From: Diacronema lutheri
Taxonomy: Eukaryota; Haptophyta; Pavlovophyceae; Pavlovales; Pavlovaceae
NCBI GenBank assembly: GCA_019448385.1
Contig: JAGTXO010000004.1
Span: 806,001-870,000 of the forward strand
DNA: 64,000 nucleotides
Direction of reading: 5' to 3'
Shown here piece after piece: positions 23,390 through 33,800 of the stretch. The notes below the pieces were generated by a model, which saw only the letters and a program-made list of their open reading frames with translations, searched no databases and was not told the DNA's origin. Position 1 is the stretch's first letter. Every line of letters starts with the position of its first letter. Made by a program: the position numbers and the translations under genes.

Positions 23390-24580
23390 ATGGCGGCGGC
23401 GGACGCTACCGCCTACGCCGAGCTCATGAAGTCGCTTGCAACGGAACGAGCGATTTACGAGCTGCTGCTCAAGTCGTCAAAGCGGCAGCACGGGCGAACG
23501 CTCTACTTCCGCAAGCTCGACATCGCCGCGCGCCACCTCGCTCGCGCGCACGAAGTGTGCGACGGACGCGCCACCGTTCCGGCGCGTTCTCAGGTTGCCT
23601 CGTTCAACCGCGTGCAGCAGCTGCTCCGCGCTGCGTTTTGCGAGGTGGAGGCGCTCCTTGCGCAGTCCTACTTTATGCCTTTTGCGATCACGGCGCTCGC
23701 GAGCACAGCCCGCCTCGCCACACTCTCCGCGCACGCGGCGGCAGCGCTCGTGGGCGGGCTCGACTCGGCACATTGCGCGCTTGACCCGGCCTCCTGGGCC
23801 GTGACGTGGACCATGGAGAGAGCAGTTCTGCCTGCCCGAGCGCTGTCGCCCGCCGTCCACTCCGCGCTTGCGAGGCACCCGCCGCCGTCCGTCGAGGACG
23901 GCGCAGCAGCTCGTCACGACGGCGTGGATGGCGATGACATTGGCGCGCCCGTGCTCCAGACGCGCAACTGGGCTGCTGGCAGCAGTGGCTCGCCTGCCGA
24001 GCTGCGACCGTCGCCCGGTGCGGACGCAGTCACACGCGCCGCGAGCGCCGCCGCGGAAGTCCATTGCGCCTCCGCGCCGTGCGGCGAGGCCGGCCGAGCA
24101 GGGCCGATCCCGGCACTTTCGCTCCTCTCTAGCGCACTCGACATTCCGGCCGGCAGCGGCCCGACGACCGTCGAGCAGGCGGCGTGCATGCTCGCGCCGT
24201 GCGCAGCGATGCTCGCCAGCGAGCCCCGGGCGCACGCCGCGCGCGCGCCGCTCGACGCACCGCGAGCCCGCGCCGGTGCAGCGGACGACGGCAACGTTGC
24301 GACCCGAGCAGCCGCCGTGCCGTCCGCTGCGGACGCCACGGGCAGGCGCGAGCGCAGCGAGGGTGACTGCTTGCACTCACAGCCCCATCTGAGCGCGCCG
24401 TCGTCATTGGCTTTCAACGTGCCGCCCGCGCCCGCGCTCGGCCGCGCAGCCGCGCGACACAGCCTTCGTCGGCTTGTCGCGCACGGCCGGGTTCGGGGCG
24501 TCGATTTTGCGAGGGCTCAACTGCGCCGTGCCGGCGCAGCTGCGCACTTGCGGGCAGGCGAGTGGAGTCATAGGGCTTGA
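23390..24580 (+). CDS. Rmp1/NEPRO-like protein (putative RNase MRP-associated)
   Basis: 396-aa protein; only its first 150 residues are informative. ERAIYELLLKSSKRQHGRTL followed by a basic helix (FRKLDIAARHLARAHE) resembles the Rmp1/NEPRO N-terminal pattern (aromatic, then QH-R, then a helix), and LAQSYFMPFAITALASTARL resembles its second conserved block. Members associate with RNase MRP or act in nucleolar rRNA processing. The rest is Ala/Ser/Arg-rich and disordered. Start at 23390 chosen because the domain begins right after it; longer open frame upstream overlaps the previous stop. The match is from memory of the family pattern, hence moderate confidence. Confidence 0.45.
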   Translation: MAAADATAYAELMKSLATERAIYELLLKSSKRQHGRTLYFRKLDIAARHLARAHEVCDGRATVPARSQVASFNRVQQLLRAAFCEVEALLAQSYFMPFAITALASTARLATLSAHAAAALVGGLDSAHCALDPASWAVTWTMERAVLPARALSPAVHSALARHPPPSVEDGAAARHDGVDGDDIGAPVLQTRNWAAGSSGSPAELRPSPGADAVTRAASAAAEVHCASAPCGEAGRAGPIPALSLLSSALDIPAGSGPTTVEQAACMLAPCAAMLASEPRAHAARAPLDAPRARAGAADDGNVATRAAAVPSAADATGRRERSEGDCLHSQPHLSAPSSLAFNVPPAPALGRAAARHSLRRLVAHGRVRGVDFARAQLRRAGAAAHLRAGEWSHRA

Positions 24581-24590
24581 GCGGGGGGAT

Positions 24591-24608
24591 GGGGGGGGGG
24601 GGGGGGGG
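24591..24608 (+). repeat. G18 tract between convergent genes
   Basis: Run of 18 G ten bases after the stop of the Rmp1-like gene and 20 bases before the end of the JmjC-like gene on the other strand. Confidence 0.95.
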
Positions 24609-24628
24609 AAGGCCCGACGAGAAGAAGG

Positions 24629-26242
24629 CTAGTGCGTCCAGGGCCCGCCCTTTTCGTCGCCGCCGAGGAAGAAGCGCGCGCTCTCCAGCGCATCGCCATG
24701 GCCCTCCTCGCCGCACTCGCCAAAGGGCTCGCGCCCGTCGGCCGACGCTGCGCCGCCCGTGCCATCCGCAGGCGCGTCGAGGCCGCAGGCCGCGTTCGGC
24801 TGTCCGGGCTGTCCGGCCGGCGCACAGCAGCCGTCCGTCCGCTCGCACGACATGCGCGCGCGCGCGCGTCCCTCGAGCGCGCGCATGCGCGTGTCGATGT
24901 CCGCGTTGGTGCGCAGCAGGCGCGCGGCCGCCAGCACGGCGGCGCGCAGCCGACCGGCGAGAGAGTGGCTGGCGCGCGTCGCGCGCGGCACGGGCGGAGT
25001 GCGCGCGCGCGCGCGCGCGCGCGCGCCTTCGTCCACGGCTCGCTCGGCGCCGCCTACCCACTCGAGCGCGGCGTGCATCCGGTCTGCGACGTCCTCCTTG
25101 AAGTCGATCAGGTCGTCCTCGCGCATCGCACACTCGTCGTCGTGCGCCGGTGTGCCGGTCGTCAGAAAGGCGCGCAAATTCTCCTCATTCAAATTGATGA
25201 ACGATTCGAACGCGGTGAGCGAGAGGCAGCTGGCGCGCGTGGGCGGTGGCGGCGGCTCTGTGCTGCGTAGGCCCTCCCTGCGCCGCGGCGGCGCGCGCGT
25301 GCGCCCGCGCGCCGCGCCGGAGCGCGGTCCGGGCACACCAGGCGTGCAGTCCGGCGTGCGGTCGGGCACCACGATCGTCGTGTGCGCATTCGCGCCGGAG
25401 AAGACAAAGACATCGCCCGGCTCGACAACGGCGAGACGGCTCGCGCTCGCCAGCTCGGCCGCCGCTTCGGCGGGCAGCTCGCCCGTACCGTTGTCTGGCC
25501 GGAGAAGACAGTGTCGGTACCAGAGGTCGAGCACGCGCCTCGTCTCGCGGCCGGTGGGCCAGATCGCGATCGCCTTGCGCCCGGCAAAATTCTTGCCCAC
25601 ATTGCTCCAGCACACCTGATCGACGTGCACGGATGAGCCCGTGCCCTCACCGCCGACGAAGGCGTGCCCGCGATCCCAGCATGGCAAGAAGCGGCCGGCG
25701 CCGTGCGGAAGGACGTCCTGCACGTCGCGCGTCGCGAGCGTGCGCGAGCGCTCGCCGGGCGAGCACGGGTGCTGGCGGCGGCGTCGGCGCGCAAGCTCGG
25801 CAATGTACAGCCCGCCCGTCGCGCGCAGCCCGGCCGCTGCGCCTTCCGACGGCGAGTGCGACGCCTGCGCGGACGAGTGCGCGAGCTCGGCGGCGGCGCA
25901 CAGCTTTTCGCGTACGCTGCGGTGGAGGTTGCCCTCGCGGTCGCGCTTGAGCGTGCGTTCGCGGCCGTCGGGCGTCCAGTAGTAGACGCGACCGTCGAGC
26001 GCGTCCAGCTCTCGCGCACCCATCCTGCTCGCGAACTCGGGGATCGTGCGCGAGCGCTCGACCGCGCTCAGGACGTCGCGCCGCATCGCGCCCGCCAGCC
26101 CAAGCTTGCGCAGCCCGTCGCGCAGCACGAGGAGCTCGTCAACGTGCTTGCCGACGAAAAGCGCGTCGACGAACGCCTCGGCGCTGCCGAGCACGCGCGG
26201 CGCCTTGGCAGGATCCGCCAGCAGCCGCTCGAGCTCTTTCAT
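24629..26242 (-). CDS. JmjC-like / cupin 2-oxoglutarate dioxygenase
   Basis: 537-aa protein with one JmjC-like double-stranded beta-helix. GSSVHVDQVCWSNVGKNFAG supplies His-x-Asp and the conserved N-x-G-K pattern, IAIWP the next strand, and GDVFVFSGANAHTTIV the distal His, so a full iron-binding triad is visible. Substrate unknown; protein or histone hydroxylase or demethylase by family. The N-terminal 100 residues (MKELERLLADPAK onward) are helical. The C-terminal third is low-complexity with Cys pairs. A Pro/Arg-rich insertion between the distal His and LTAFESFINLNEENL may be an in-frame intron. Start at 26242; the APH-1 gene starts 48 bp away on the other strand, so they must share a promoter region. 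Confidence 0.7.
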   Translation of the reverse strand: MKELERLLADPAKAPRVLGSAEAFVDALFVGKHVDELLVLRDGLRKLGLAGAMRRDVLSAVERSRTIPEFASRMGARELDALDGRVYYWTPDGRERTLKRDREGNLHRSVREKLCAAAELAHSSAQASHSPSEGAAAGLRATGGLYIAELARRRRRQHPCSPGERSRTLATRDVQDVLPHGAGRFLPCWDRGHAFVGGEGTGSSVHVDQVCWSNVGKNFAGRKAIAIWPTGRETRRVLDLWYRHCLLRPDNGTGELPAEAAAELASASRLAVVEPGDVFVFSGANAHTTIVVPDRTPDCTPGVPGPRSGAARGRTRAPPRRREGLRSTEPPPPPTRASCLSLTAFESFINLNEENLRAFLTTGTPAHDDECAMREDDLIDFKEDVADRMHAALEWVGGAERAVDEGARARARARTPPVPRATRASHSLAGRLRAAVLAAARLLRTNADIDTRMRALEGRARARMSCERTDGCCAPAGQPGQPNAACGLDAPADGTGGAASADGREPFGECGEEGHGDALESARFFLGGDEKGGPWTH

Positions 26243-26290
26243 CTTGATCACGCGGCTTCCGTCCCGCGCGCGGCAACGCTGCCCCACAAA

Positions 26291-27244
26291 ATGCCGCTCC
26301 TCAACGCCGTTGGCGTCTTCGGATGCGCGACGAGCCCCGCGCTCGTGCTCGGCGCGATGGTGGTCCTGCCGCGGCCGTACCGCGTGATACTCGCGCTCTC
26401 GAGCTCGTTTGCCTTCGTGCTGGCCTTCATCCTCTGCGGGCTCGTCTGGACCGTGATCCCGCCACTGCGCGCGTCGCTCGTCGTGCTCGTGCTGTACTCG
26501 ACCGCCATCCAGGAGGCGGCGCGCTGGGCCATGTACAGTTGCCACGTGCGGCTGCAGGGGAGCCTCGGTGCAATGCGCGGCGTCTCGTCCCACAGCCTTG
26601 CCAGCCTCTCTTCGCCCGTCGCCGTCTTTGGCGAGCGGTGTGCGTGCGCGACGTCGATCGGCGTCGGGATCGGCGCGACGCACACGCTCCTCCTCACGGG
26701 GCGCCTGTACGGCGTCGCGCTGCAGCCTGGCTCGGTCTACGCAGAGCACTGCGCCATTTCGCGCCACGCCCTCGCCGCCCTCGTCGCCCTCGCCTTTTGC
26801 GCCCTGCAGGTTCTATGGACGCTCTACGCATTCGCGCACGCCTACCCGCGCCGCTCCTGCGCGTCGGTCGCGCTTCTCGTCGGTGCGGCGCGCGGCGCGG
26901 CGCGGGCTCCGCGCGCACCGTGCGCGCGTGCACGTCATCTACTCCTTGCCCCACGCTGCACTGCGCCATCCCTCCTCACTGCGTCGACCACGCGCCGTCG
27001 CGCGCGACGCGCGATCGAACGCCGGCGCGTTCGCCAAATCACACCTTGCGTGGCTGTTCGATCAGGCTCGCACTTGCTCGCGTCCGGGTTGACGTTGATG
27101 CACGAGGCGGATGGGTACCCGAGGCTGCAGTGCGGCGGCACATCGCTACCGCTGCTCTATGCGCTTCTCGTCGCCTTCGGCGCGCTCACTGTGCGCACGT
27201 TGTTGCGAGGCTTGTCTCACGCAAGCGCCTCGGCGTCTGGTTGA
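26291..27244 (+). CDS. APH1: APH-1, gamma-secretase subunit
   Basis: Multi-pass scaffold subunit of gamma-secretase. MPLLNAVGVFGCATSPALVL is the first helix; VLYSTAIQEAARWAMY matches the EL/R-rich helix of APH-1; GVGIGATHTLLLTG carries the conserved G-x-G-x-G-x-x-H motif; SGSHLLASGLTLM carries the second conserved His. About 60 residues between the last two helices are Arg/Ala-rich with no homology and may be an unspliced in-frame intron (about 26880-27060), which would bring the length close to the usual 250-265 aa. Stop TGA at 27242-27244. Divergent from the JmjC-like gene. Confidence 0.85.
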   Translation: MPLLNAVGVFGCATSPALVLGAMVVLPRPYRVILALSSSFAFVLAFILCGLVWTVIPPLRASLVVLVLYSTAIQEAARWAMYSCHVRLQGSLGAMRGVSSHSLASLSSPVAVFGERCACATSIGVGIGATHTLLLTGRLYGVALQPGSVYAEHCAISRHALAALVALAFCALQVLWTLYAFAHAYPRRSCASVALLVGAARGAARAPRAPCARARHLLLAPRCTAPSLLTASTTRRRARRAIERRRVRQITPCVAVRSGSHLLASGLTLMHEADGYPRLQCGGTSLPLLYALLVAFGALTVRTLLRGLSHASASASG

Positions 27245-27336
27245 TCGCCGCGCGCACGGACTGAGGGGTGGAGCAGTTGCACAGATGACGCCTAGCAATT
27301 TGGACCGCTCGAGCGAGCAAAGCCAGGAGCGGCGGT

Positions 27337-28929
27337 TCACGAGTGCGCACTCTCGAGCCGCACGTCGGCGAGCGACGCGCTCGGCTGACCGCGGTGCTCG
27401 CCCAGAACATGCGGCATGCTTGAGCGTCGCGCACCCGAGCCAGGCACGGCGGCGTTGGCGTCCGCGCCGCCGTGCCGCGCGCGCTCCGGCGCGGCGGTGC
27501 GCGGCGCGCACTCGCGCACCGCGCACGTGGACGAGGGCGAATCGCTCCTTGCCGCAAGCACCGCGTTGAGCCCGCTGAGGTGGCGCTTGAGCGTGTCCGA
27601 CCGCCGTCGGGCTGACGCGGACAAACGTCGCTTTGCGCTCGAGCCGAGCGCCGGCGTGCGCTGCGGCGCGCGCGGCGGTGAGAGCGGCGCCGGCTGCGCA
27701 TGCGACTGCGCTCTCACGTGCCCAACCTCCACGTCACCGTCCACGCGCGCAGGGGCCGCACTTGCGCTCGGGTCGTGGGCTGGTCTCCCGTGTGGCACCA
27801 GCCGCGCGCACTCGCGCTCGCACTCCGCCATGGAAGTGCGCGAGGGCGCGGCACCAAGTGCCGGCTCGAGGGAGAGGCGGGAAAAAGCGCCGTCCACGCC
27901 GCCGCCGAGCGAGACGCGCCGGCGCCACGCTGCGGGGATCCACGCGAAATGTCGGCCGTGCTTGCCGTGGCTGGGCGCGTTCGGCTCGGCTGGCGACGTC
28001 GCCGCGACGCCCTGCCGAGCCGCCTGCTCGACGGCGCAACGCTCGCGCTCGCGCTCTTCCTGCTCGCGCAATGTGACGAGAAGCGCGTCAATGGAGCGCA
28101 TGTCCTCGTGCTCCTGCCCAAATAGTCCGCCCAGCCGCTTGAGAAGCGTGAGCACGCGCGGGCCGAGCGCAAACGGGCACGTCAAGTGCTCGTCGACCAA
28201 GATGCGCGGTTGCAAGCTTTGCGGGTTGTCAAGGCGTTCAGCGATCGACGGAGCGGCAGCAAAGATCACGCGCGAGCTGATGCCGAGCATCGCGCTGACG
28301 TACTTTGCGACCGCGTGCAACAGCGGCAGCGCGCCGTCGCGCAGCGCGCCGCCGAGCGCAATATCGAACGAGTAACCGCTCGCGTCGTCGCCGCCGCCGA
28401 CGACCTCGCGCAGCTGACAGCGGAACAGGCTTGCAGTAATAGCTACGTCCTGCGCGCGCGCGCCGAGAGCGCCGAAGTCGTCCGCGTGCTCGCCCTCGAC
28501 CTCGAGCGCGGCATGCACGCACTGCGCCACGAGCGCGCCTTTGTCCAGAACCTCGAAGAGCTCCGCAAGCACGCGCCGCGCCTCATTCTCGCGCAGCACG
28601 CGCAACCGCGCCGAGCTCGCGTCGAGCGCGACGCGTGCGGCCGCGCCAACGCCGCCTGCCGCGTGCAACGCCGCGACGACGGCCGACAGCGACTCGACCG
28701 TCGCACCAAGTTCGGCAGATTCGTGCAAAACGCGCTCGAGCTCGCGGGTTGCGGACGCAAGACGCTCCGCCCAGTTATCCACCTGCTGCGACGCTGCCTG
28801 ATGTCGGCGCGACCTGCGGAGCAGCGCCGGCGTGGTGGGCGACCGAAGGCCGGGCGAGCGCAACGCACCCATGCCGCTTTGAAAATCTGCCGTTACGGTG
28901 GTGGATACTCCCCAGTTCCCCACCCGCAC
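27337..28929 (-). CDS. Coiled-coil protein, function unknown
   Basis: 530-aa open frame not recognised as any family. Residues about 45-140 are predicted coiled coil (VDNWAERLASATRELERVLH). Residues about 140-330 look folded and mostly helical: ALEVEGEHADDFGALG, VAKYVSAMLGISSRVIF and VLTLLKRLGGLFGQEHEDM. The C-terminal 200 residues are Arg/Ser/Ala-rich. Start may be the second Met at residue 20 (MGALRSPG). The stop lies 93 bp from the APH-1 stop, convergent. Codon use resembles neighbouring host genes. The central region suggests a real gene and not a shadow frame, since the opposite strand gives only basic low-complexity sequence. Confidence 0.55.
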   Translation of the reverse strand: MRVGNWGVSTTVTADFQSGMGALRSPGLRSPTTPALLRRSRRHQAASQQVDNWAERLASATRELERVLHESAELGATVESLSAVVAALHAAGGVGAAARVALDASSARLRVLRENEARRVLAELFEVLDKGALVAQCVHAALEVEGEHADDFGALGARAQDVAITASLFRCQLREVVGGGDDASGYSFDIALGGALRDGALPLLHAVAKYVSAMLGISSRVIFAAAPSIAERLDNPQSLQPRILVDEHLTCPFALGPRVLTLLKRLGGLFGQEHEDMRSIDALLVTLREQEERERERCAVEQAARQGVAATSPAEPNAPSHGKHGRHFAWIPAAWRRRVSLGGGVDGAFSRLSLEPALGAAPSRTSMAECERECARLVPHGRPAHDPSASAAPARVDGDVEVGHVRAQSHAQPAPLSPPRAPQRTPALGSSAKRRLSASARRRSDTLKRHLSGLNAVLAARSDSPSSTCAVRECAPRTAAPERARHGGADANAAVPGSGARRSSMPHVLGEHRGQPSASLADVRLESAHS

Positions 28930-29008
28930 AGTGCCAGATCGGCCAATTGATCATGTCGGCGCCTCCATCGGCGCGGGCAAACAGCGTTGACATGTGGGCG
29001 CCGCACGA

Positions 29009-29897
29009 CTACGTCGCCGCCGCCTCATCGAAATATGAATACTCGGCTTTGTTGTGCATCACGAGCTCGTCGTTGACGAAGTAGAACGAGTCGGACTTGG
29101 CCATGTACGGGTTCGCCACCATGTCGCGCTGGATGGCCGGGTCAAGCGTCGGGATGTCGTAGATTGCCTCCCAGGTGTTGGTCGAGTTTGGGATGCAAAA
29201 GCCAAAGTCAAAGTCGTACGAGCGGATGAGCATCTCACGGAAGTAGTGCCGTTCGATCATGCGGAACGTGTTGAGCGGTTCCGGCCCAATCGAAAACTCG
29301 AGCCTGCGCGGCCAGAGTGCGCCGGCGCGCGTGCGCGCCAGTGCGAGCGCTGAGCGCGAGCGCCGAGCGCGAGCGCCGAGCGCGAGCGCGAGCGCTGAGC
29401 GCAAGCGCTCCGCGCGGCCACCTCGCGGCGGGTGCGCGCAGGCGGGGCGCGCGCTCGCGTGCGAGCCGTTGGGCGGGGCTGCGGTGAACTCACGTCGTGC
29501 CGATGCGCTTGAGTGAGAGCACGGTCGAGGGGAACTGGTACCGGATCGACCGGATCTGCACCTCCTGCTCGGGCGTCAGGTCATCCACTATGATCTGTTC
29601 GTCGTCGGATGCCGGCGGCGCGCGCACCTCGAAGAGCGCGGCATTCGAATCAACGTCGCGCACCTTGAAGGAGTTGAACCGGATGCCGTACCGGTTCGCG
29701 CTGAGCGGGCACAGGTAGCCTGCCCAAGCGGCGCGGCGTGCGGTGGGCGTGCGGCGAGCGGCGGCCGTCGTTTGACGACGTCCGTTGCGGCTCGCGCTGA
29801 ACGCGGCGTCGCGGCGCGGCGGCGCGAGCGCACCCTCGGTGGGCGCGGTAAATCGTAGCACGTCCGCCGCGGTGAACCGGCTGTCTTCCGCTGGCAT
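29009..29897 (-). CDS. UNC119: UNC119 lipid-binding trafficking protein
   Basis: Binds myristoylated cargo and delivers it to cilia, released by ARL3. Three exons on the minus strand, 29897-29834, 29719-29494 and 29303-29009, give 194 aa, close to the core length of the family. Motifs: [13 protein letters not shown] then GYLCP across intron 1; [36 protein letters not shown]; then [60 protein letters not shown]. Intron 1 is 114 nt; intron 2 is 190 nt with a consensus GTGAGT donor. Both are supported by frame and by homology on each side. Divergent from COX19, 91 bp between starts. Confidence 0.96.
29340..29412. repeat. GAGCGC-type hexamer repeat in UNC119 intron 2
   Basis: A run of GCGAGCGCTGAGC/GCGAGCGCCGAGC units lies inside the second UNC119 intron. 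It keeps antisense frames open and explains the long spurious Ser/Ala/Arg reading across the intron. Confidence 0.7.
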
Positions 29898-29988
29898 CTG
29901 CCGTGTGCAGCGCCCCGGTGCACCGCGATCCAGCCTCGCCTTCGCGCGTTCCGCCCCTTGGCAGCGCACGACGATTTACCTACTAAGA

Positions 29989-30345
29989 ATGGCGCAGCCG
30001 GCCAAGGCCGCGCCTGGGCGCGCGCCGGACAAGGGTAGCTTCCCGCTCGACCACCTCGCCGAGTGCAAGGCGGCTATGGACGAGTACATGCGCTGCATGC
30101 GCGAGAACGGCATGGAGACCTACCGCTGCCGCGAACAGTCGGCCGCGTACCTCACGTGCCGGATGGAGCGCAACTTGATGGCGAGCGAGGACCTCGCAAA
30201 CCTCGGCTTCCGCAAAGCACAGCAAGCACCAGCGCCGAGCGGCGGCACGGCGGTCGCGCCCGCGCAGACCGACGCGGCGCGCGGCTTCGTCGCGGGGCTC
30301 GGACGAGTGCACGCCACGCGCGAACAAGCGCAGCACGGCAGATGA
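29989..30345 (+). CDS. COX19: COX19, cytochrome c oxidase assembly factor
   Basis: Intermembrane-space twin CX9C protein needed for copper delivery and complex IV assembly. 118 aa. The FPLDHLAEC start of the CHCH domain is typical; the cysteines are C26/C36 and C47/C57, each pair exactly nine residues apart. CRMERNLMASEDLANLGF is the conserved end of the domain. The first ATG after the divergent UNC119 start, at 29989, gives MAQPAKAAPG; longer frames upstream overlap UNC119 exon 1. Single exon. An Ala/Pro-rich tail of about 45 residues follows the domain. Confidence 0.95.
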   Translation: MAQPAKAAPGRAPDKGSFPLDHLAECKAAMDEYMRCMRENGMETYRCREQSAAYLTCRMERNLMASEDLANLGFRKAQQAPAPSGGTAVAPAQTDAARGFVAGLGRVHATREQAQHGR

Positions 30346-30829
30346 CCGGGCGGAGCCGTCGACGCGCGCGCGTTGCGCGGCCGCGTGGGGCGCCGCGCGC
30401 TGCGCCGCGGCGCGGAAGGGGCATGGGCGCATCGTCCTTGTAGGCGGCTGGCTCTGCGCAGTCCGCCGAGCGGTTCTTCTCCGGATGACCATGAGTGCGA
30501 CCCGCGTCCTCCGAATGACCATGAGCATGGCGTCGTGCGATCCGGATGACGGCGGTGTCAGCGCAGGTCCTGCGCACACAGGCGGCGCTGCGGGATCTGC
30601 TTGCCATCGGCTCATCTGGCTCAAACTCTGACTCGCCTCTCTCTGCACCCTTGCGCTTCCGAGTGTCATCCTCGTCCATTCCAAACCTCAACCTCGACTC
30701 AATTCGACTCAGTCGCGAATCGATCGCCATCGATCGCAACGGCAGCTGCACAAGGGTGGCGGCTCGTGCGGCGCACGTTTCCCCCACGCGTCCCGCGAGG
30801 GGTCGGCGCTGGGCTGACGCGGGGGCGCG
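30346..30829. other. Intergenic, COX19 to BBS7
   Basis: 484 bp with no recognised gene. It contains three imperfect direct copies of CCGGATGACCATGAG between about 30480 and 30555 and a less GC-rich stretch (30620-30740, with AATTCGACTCAGTCGCGAAT). These may be promoter elements of BBS7. Confidence 0.45.
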
Positions 30830-33800
30830 ATGGACCTCTCGCTGACGCGCATTGACCTGCTCAGCGTCGACACGACGAAGCGCCACTGCCTGCGCGTGCT
30901 GCCGCTTGGCAAGAAGAGCGCGGCCAAGCAGATGCAGAAGGTGGTGATCGGTGACCAGTCGGGCACGGTGCACTGCTTTGGGATGAAGAAGGGCGACGTG
31001 AGCTCGGTCTTCAAGGGTAGCATGGAACGCGCGGTTTCGCGCATCGAGCTGGGCGGCACCGCCGACGAGCGCGACAAGATCTTTGTCGCCGGCGGTCAGA
31101 CGATCAAGGCGTGGTCGCGCAAGGGGCGCGAGTTCCTCAAATTCAACACCAACCTCTCCGAGGATATCACCGCAATGCACGTGCTCAACGACGACATCTG
31201 GACGGGTGGCGAGTTCATGTACAACCATTTCCGGTGCGCGCGCGGATTTCCGTTGCAACGCGCGCGCCGCCGGCGCGCGCTCTTCCGGGCGCGCGGCGAT
31301 CGCGTCATGCGCCCGACAGCCCGCGCGCGCGACGCTCTCGTGCGCGCCGACGCGTCCACCGTGTGCGACGCGGCCGTCATGCGCGCTCCCCCCCTGCCCC
31401 CTTCCCCCCCCCACCCCCCCCCCCCCCCCCTCCGCTCCGCTACCGTACGCGCAGCGCGTGCAAGGACCTGCACTCGCTCCTTGTCAACGACCGGATTAAC
31501 GACCTAACGGCCGTCTTCCGGAGTACGACGTCGCCAGAGCCGAGCGCCGTCCTCGGCTGCCAGGACCGCGCGGTGCGCGTGCTCGACGGCTCGGAGATCA
31601 CGTACGAGGGCGCGGTCGACGGGCCCGTGCTCACGCTCTGCCCCTTCTCCTTTGCGGGCGCACCGGCTGCGTCAGCCCTCTCGCGGTTCAACCTGCTCGA
31701 GCCCGCACCGCCCGCGCCCGTGCAGCAGCGCGGCGCGGGCAAAGCCGCAGCGGCTGAGCTCTTGTACGGGACGGAGAACGGCATCTTTGGGCAGCTGCTG
31801 CTCGACGAAAACCAGATGCGTAGGGGGTGGGAGGTCGGCGGCCGTTCCGTCGCCGCGCTCGCCGCGTCCTCGCGGCCGGGCCACGCGCGGCGCGGCGGCG
31901 TGAGCGCGCTGTGCTCGCACGACCTGACCCACGACGGCGTGCCTGACGTCATCGTGGGGCGGGACGACGGGTCGATCCAGGTGTACTCGTTCGACGTGTC
32001 GTCTGAGCCGAAGCCCTGCTTCGAGTCGTCGCTCACTGGCTCAGTGACGGCGTGCGAAGCGGGGCTGGTCAACTCGGCGAACTTTGACGAAATCGTGGTC
32101 TCAACATACTCGGGCCAGGTTTGGCGCCGCGCACCGCCGCCGTGCTTGTTGCGCCGCCTGTGCGCCGTGCACTCGGATCACGCTGTCGCGGCGCGCGTGC
32201 TTGACCTGACGGGCGCCCTGCGCCGCGAGCATACGCTGCTCCCGCCATTTTGCACTGCCAGCACCGTGCCGCGAGCGCACACGCCTTTTCTCGCCCTCCT
32301 CGCCCGCCTCGGCCGCGGCGTGTCACCCCATTCCCCTCGCGCGCCTGCCAGCCCATGCGCTGAGCTTCGAAACGTCCACCCGCGCCTCTGCCCTTGCTTA
32401 TGCCGTGCGGGCGTACCGTGCGTCACGCCACGCACGCGCGCGCGCGCGCCCGCCGCATCCACTCGCGCGTCCGTCGCAACCACACGCGCGCGTCTCCGCC
32501 GAACCCTCGCGTCCCACAGATCCTCTCCTTCTCCTCCGAGCCGAGCACGCAGATCGACCTGACGGGAGACGATGGGCGCGGCGCCGCCGAGGACGACGAC
32601 GGCGAGGGCGAGGCGGCCAAGGCGGCTGGCGGGCTGATGGGGATGCTCAACCGCTCACGCCGCGCGCACGAGACGCCCGCGGTCGCGACGGCCGCCGCGG
32701 CCGCGCTCAGCCAGGCGGAGAAGAAGGGTGCATTGCAGAAGCGGGTCAAGGCGGTCAAGAAGGAGATCGAGGCTCTGCAGGCGCGGCTCGAGGCGGAGCG
32801 TGGCAAGTACGCGAGCTCGGTGTCGTCCGAGATGATCGCGGTCCAGTCCGACCTCAAGGTTCGGCACACGTTCGCGCTGTCCGAGGGTGAGGCGTGCTAT
32901 CGATTAAACATTGAGATCTCAAAGCCCCTCGAGTTTGTGCTCCTCCAGTCAGACGTGCCGATGGAGGTACTCGACACGGTGCGCGCAGAGGCGGGCGAGA
33001 CCGTCGAGCAGGCGAAGGTCGACGACGACAGCTCCGCCATCGTCAGCCGCACCAAAGTGGGCCACTCCAACCTGCTCCTCGCAACGTACCGCGTGACCGA
33101 CAACGCGACGCGCCTCACAATTCGCCTGCGCACTATCGAGGGGCGGTACGGCAACCTGAACGCGTACATTGTGCCCAAAGGCAAGCCCAAAACCGCACAG
33201 GCCGCCACGTACCAGATTCGCCCGCTCTCGCTCCACCGCCGGCTGCCCGCACTGCCCGAATCTGCCGCCGCACGCCCGATGAGTGAGCTGCGGCTAACGG
33301 GCACCTTCTCGCTTGCCGAGCTGCACTCGTGGGTGTGCCTTGCGCTGCCCGAAGTGCCCGAGCGCGTCACGGCGGACGAGATGGTCTTCAACTTTACCAG
33401 CACCTTCCTGGGCACGCTGCTCTTGTGCTCGTACCGGAAGGGCGACGCCACGTTCCGATCCGACAACCTCACGACGCTCACGACACTCAAGGAGGTCGTC
33501 GGCAGGGAGGCGACGCAGCGCAAGGTGCAGGTGAAGACGTCGTACGATGTGAACAACGACTCGATCACCTACATGCTCAAACTGATCGACCCACTCCTCG
33601 CGTACCAGAACGCGCTCTCTCACCGAGTGCGTGGCACGCGTGCGGCCGACCGGCCTCTGCGAGCGATTGCGCTGCACTTGCTCCGGCGTATTCGCGCCAC
33701 GCGTGCCTGCGCACGCACACGTGCCGAGCTTGCGAGCGGTTGCGCTCGCCGCGCGCGCCCCGCGCGCGCAGGTGAAACTGATCGAGACGCTGCGCGAGGT

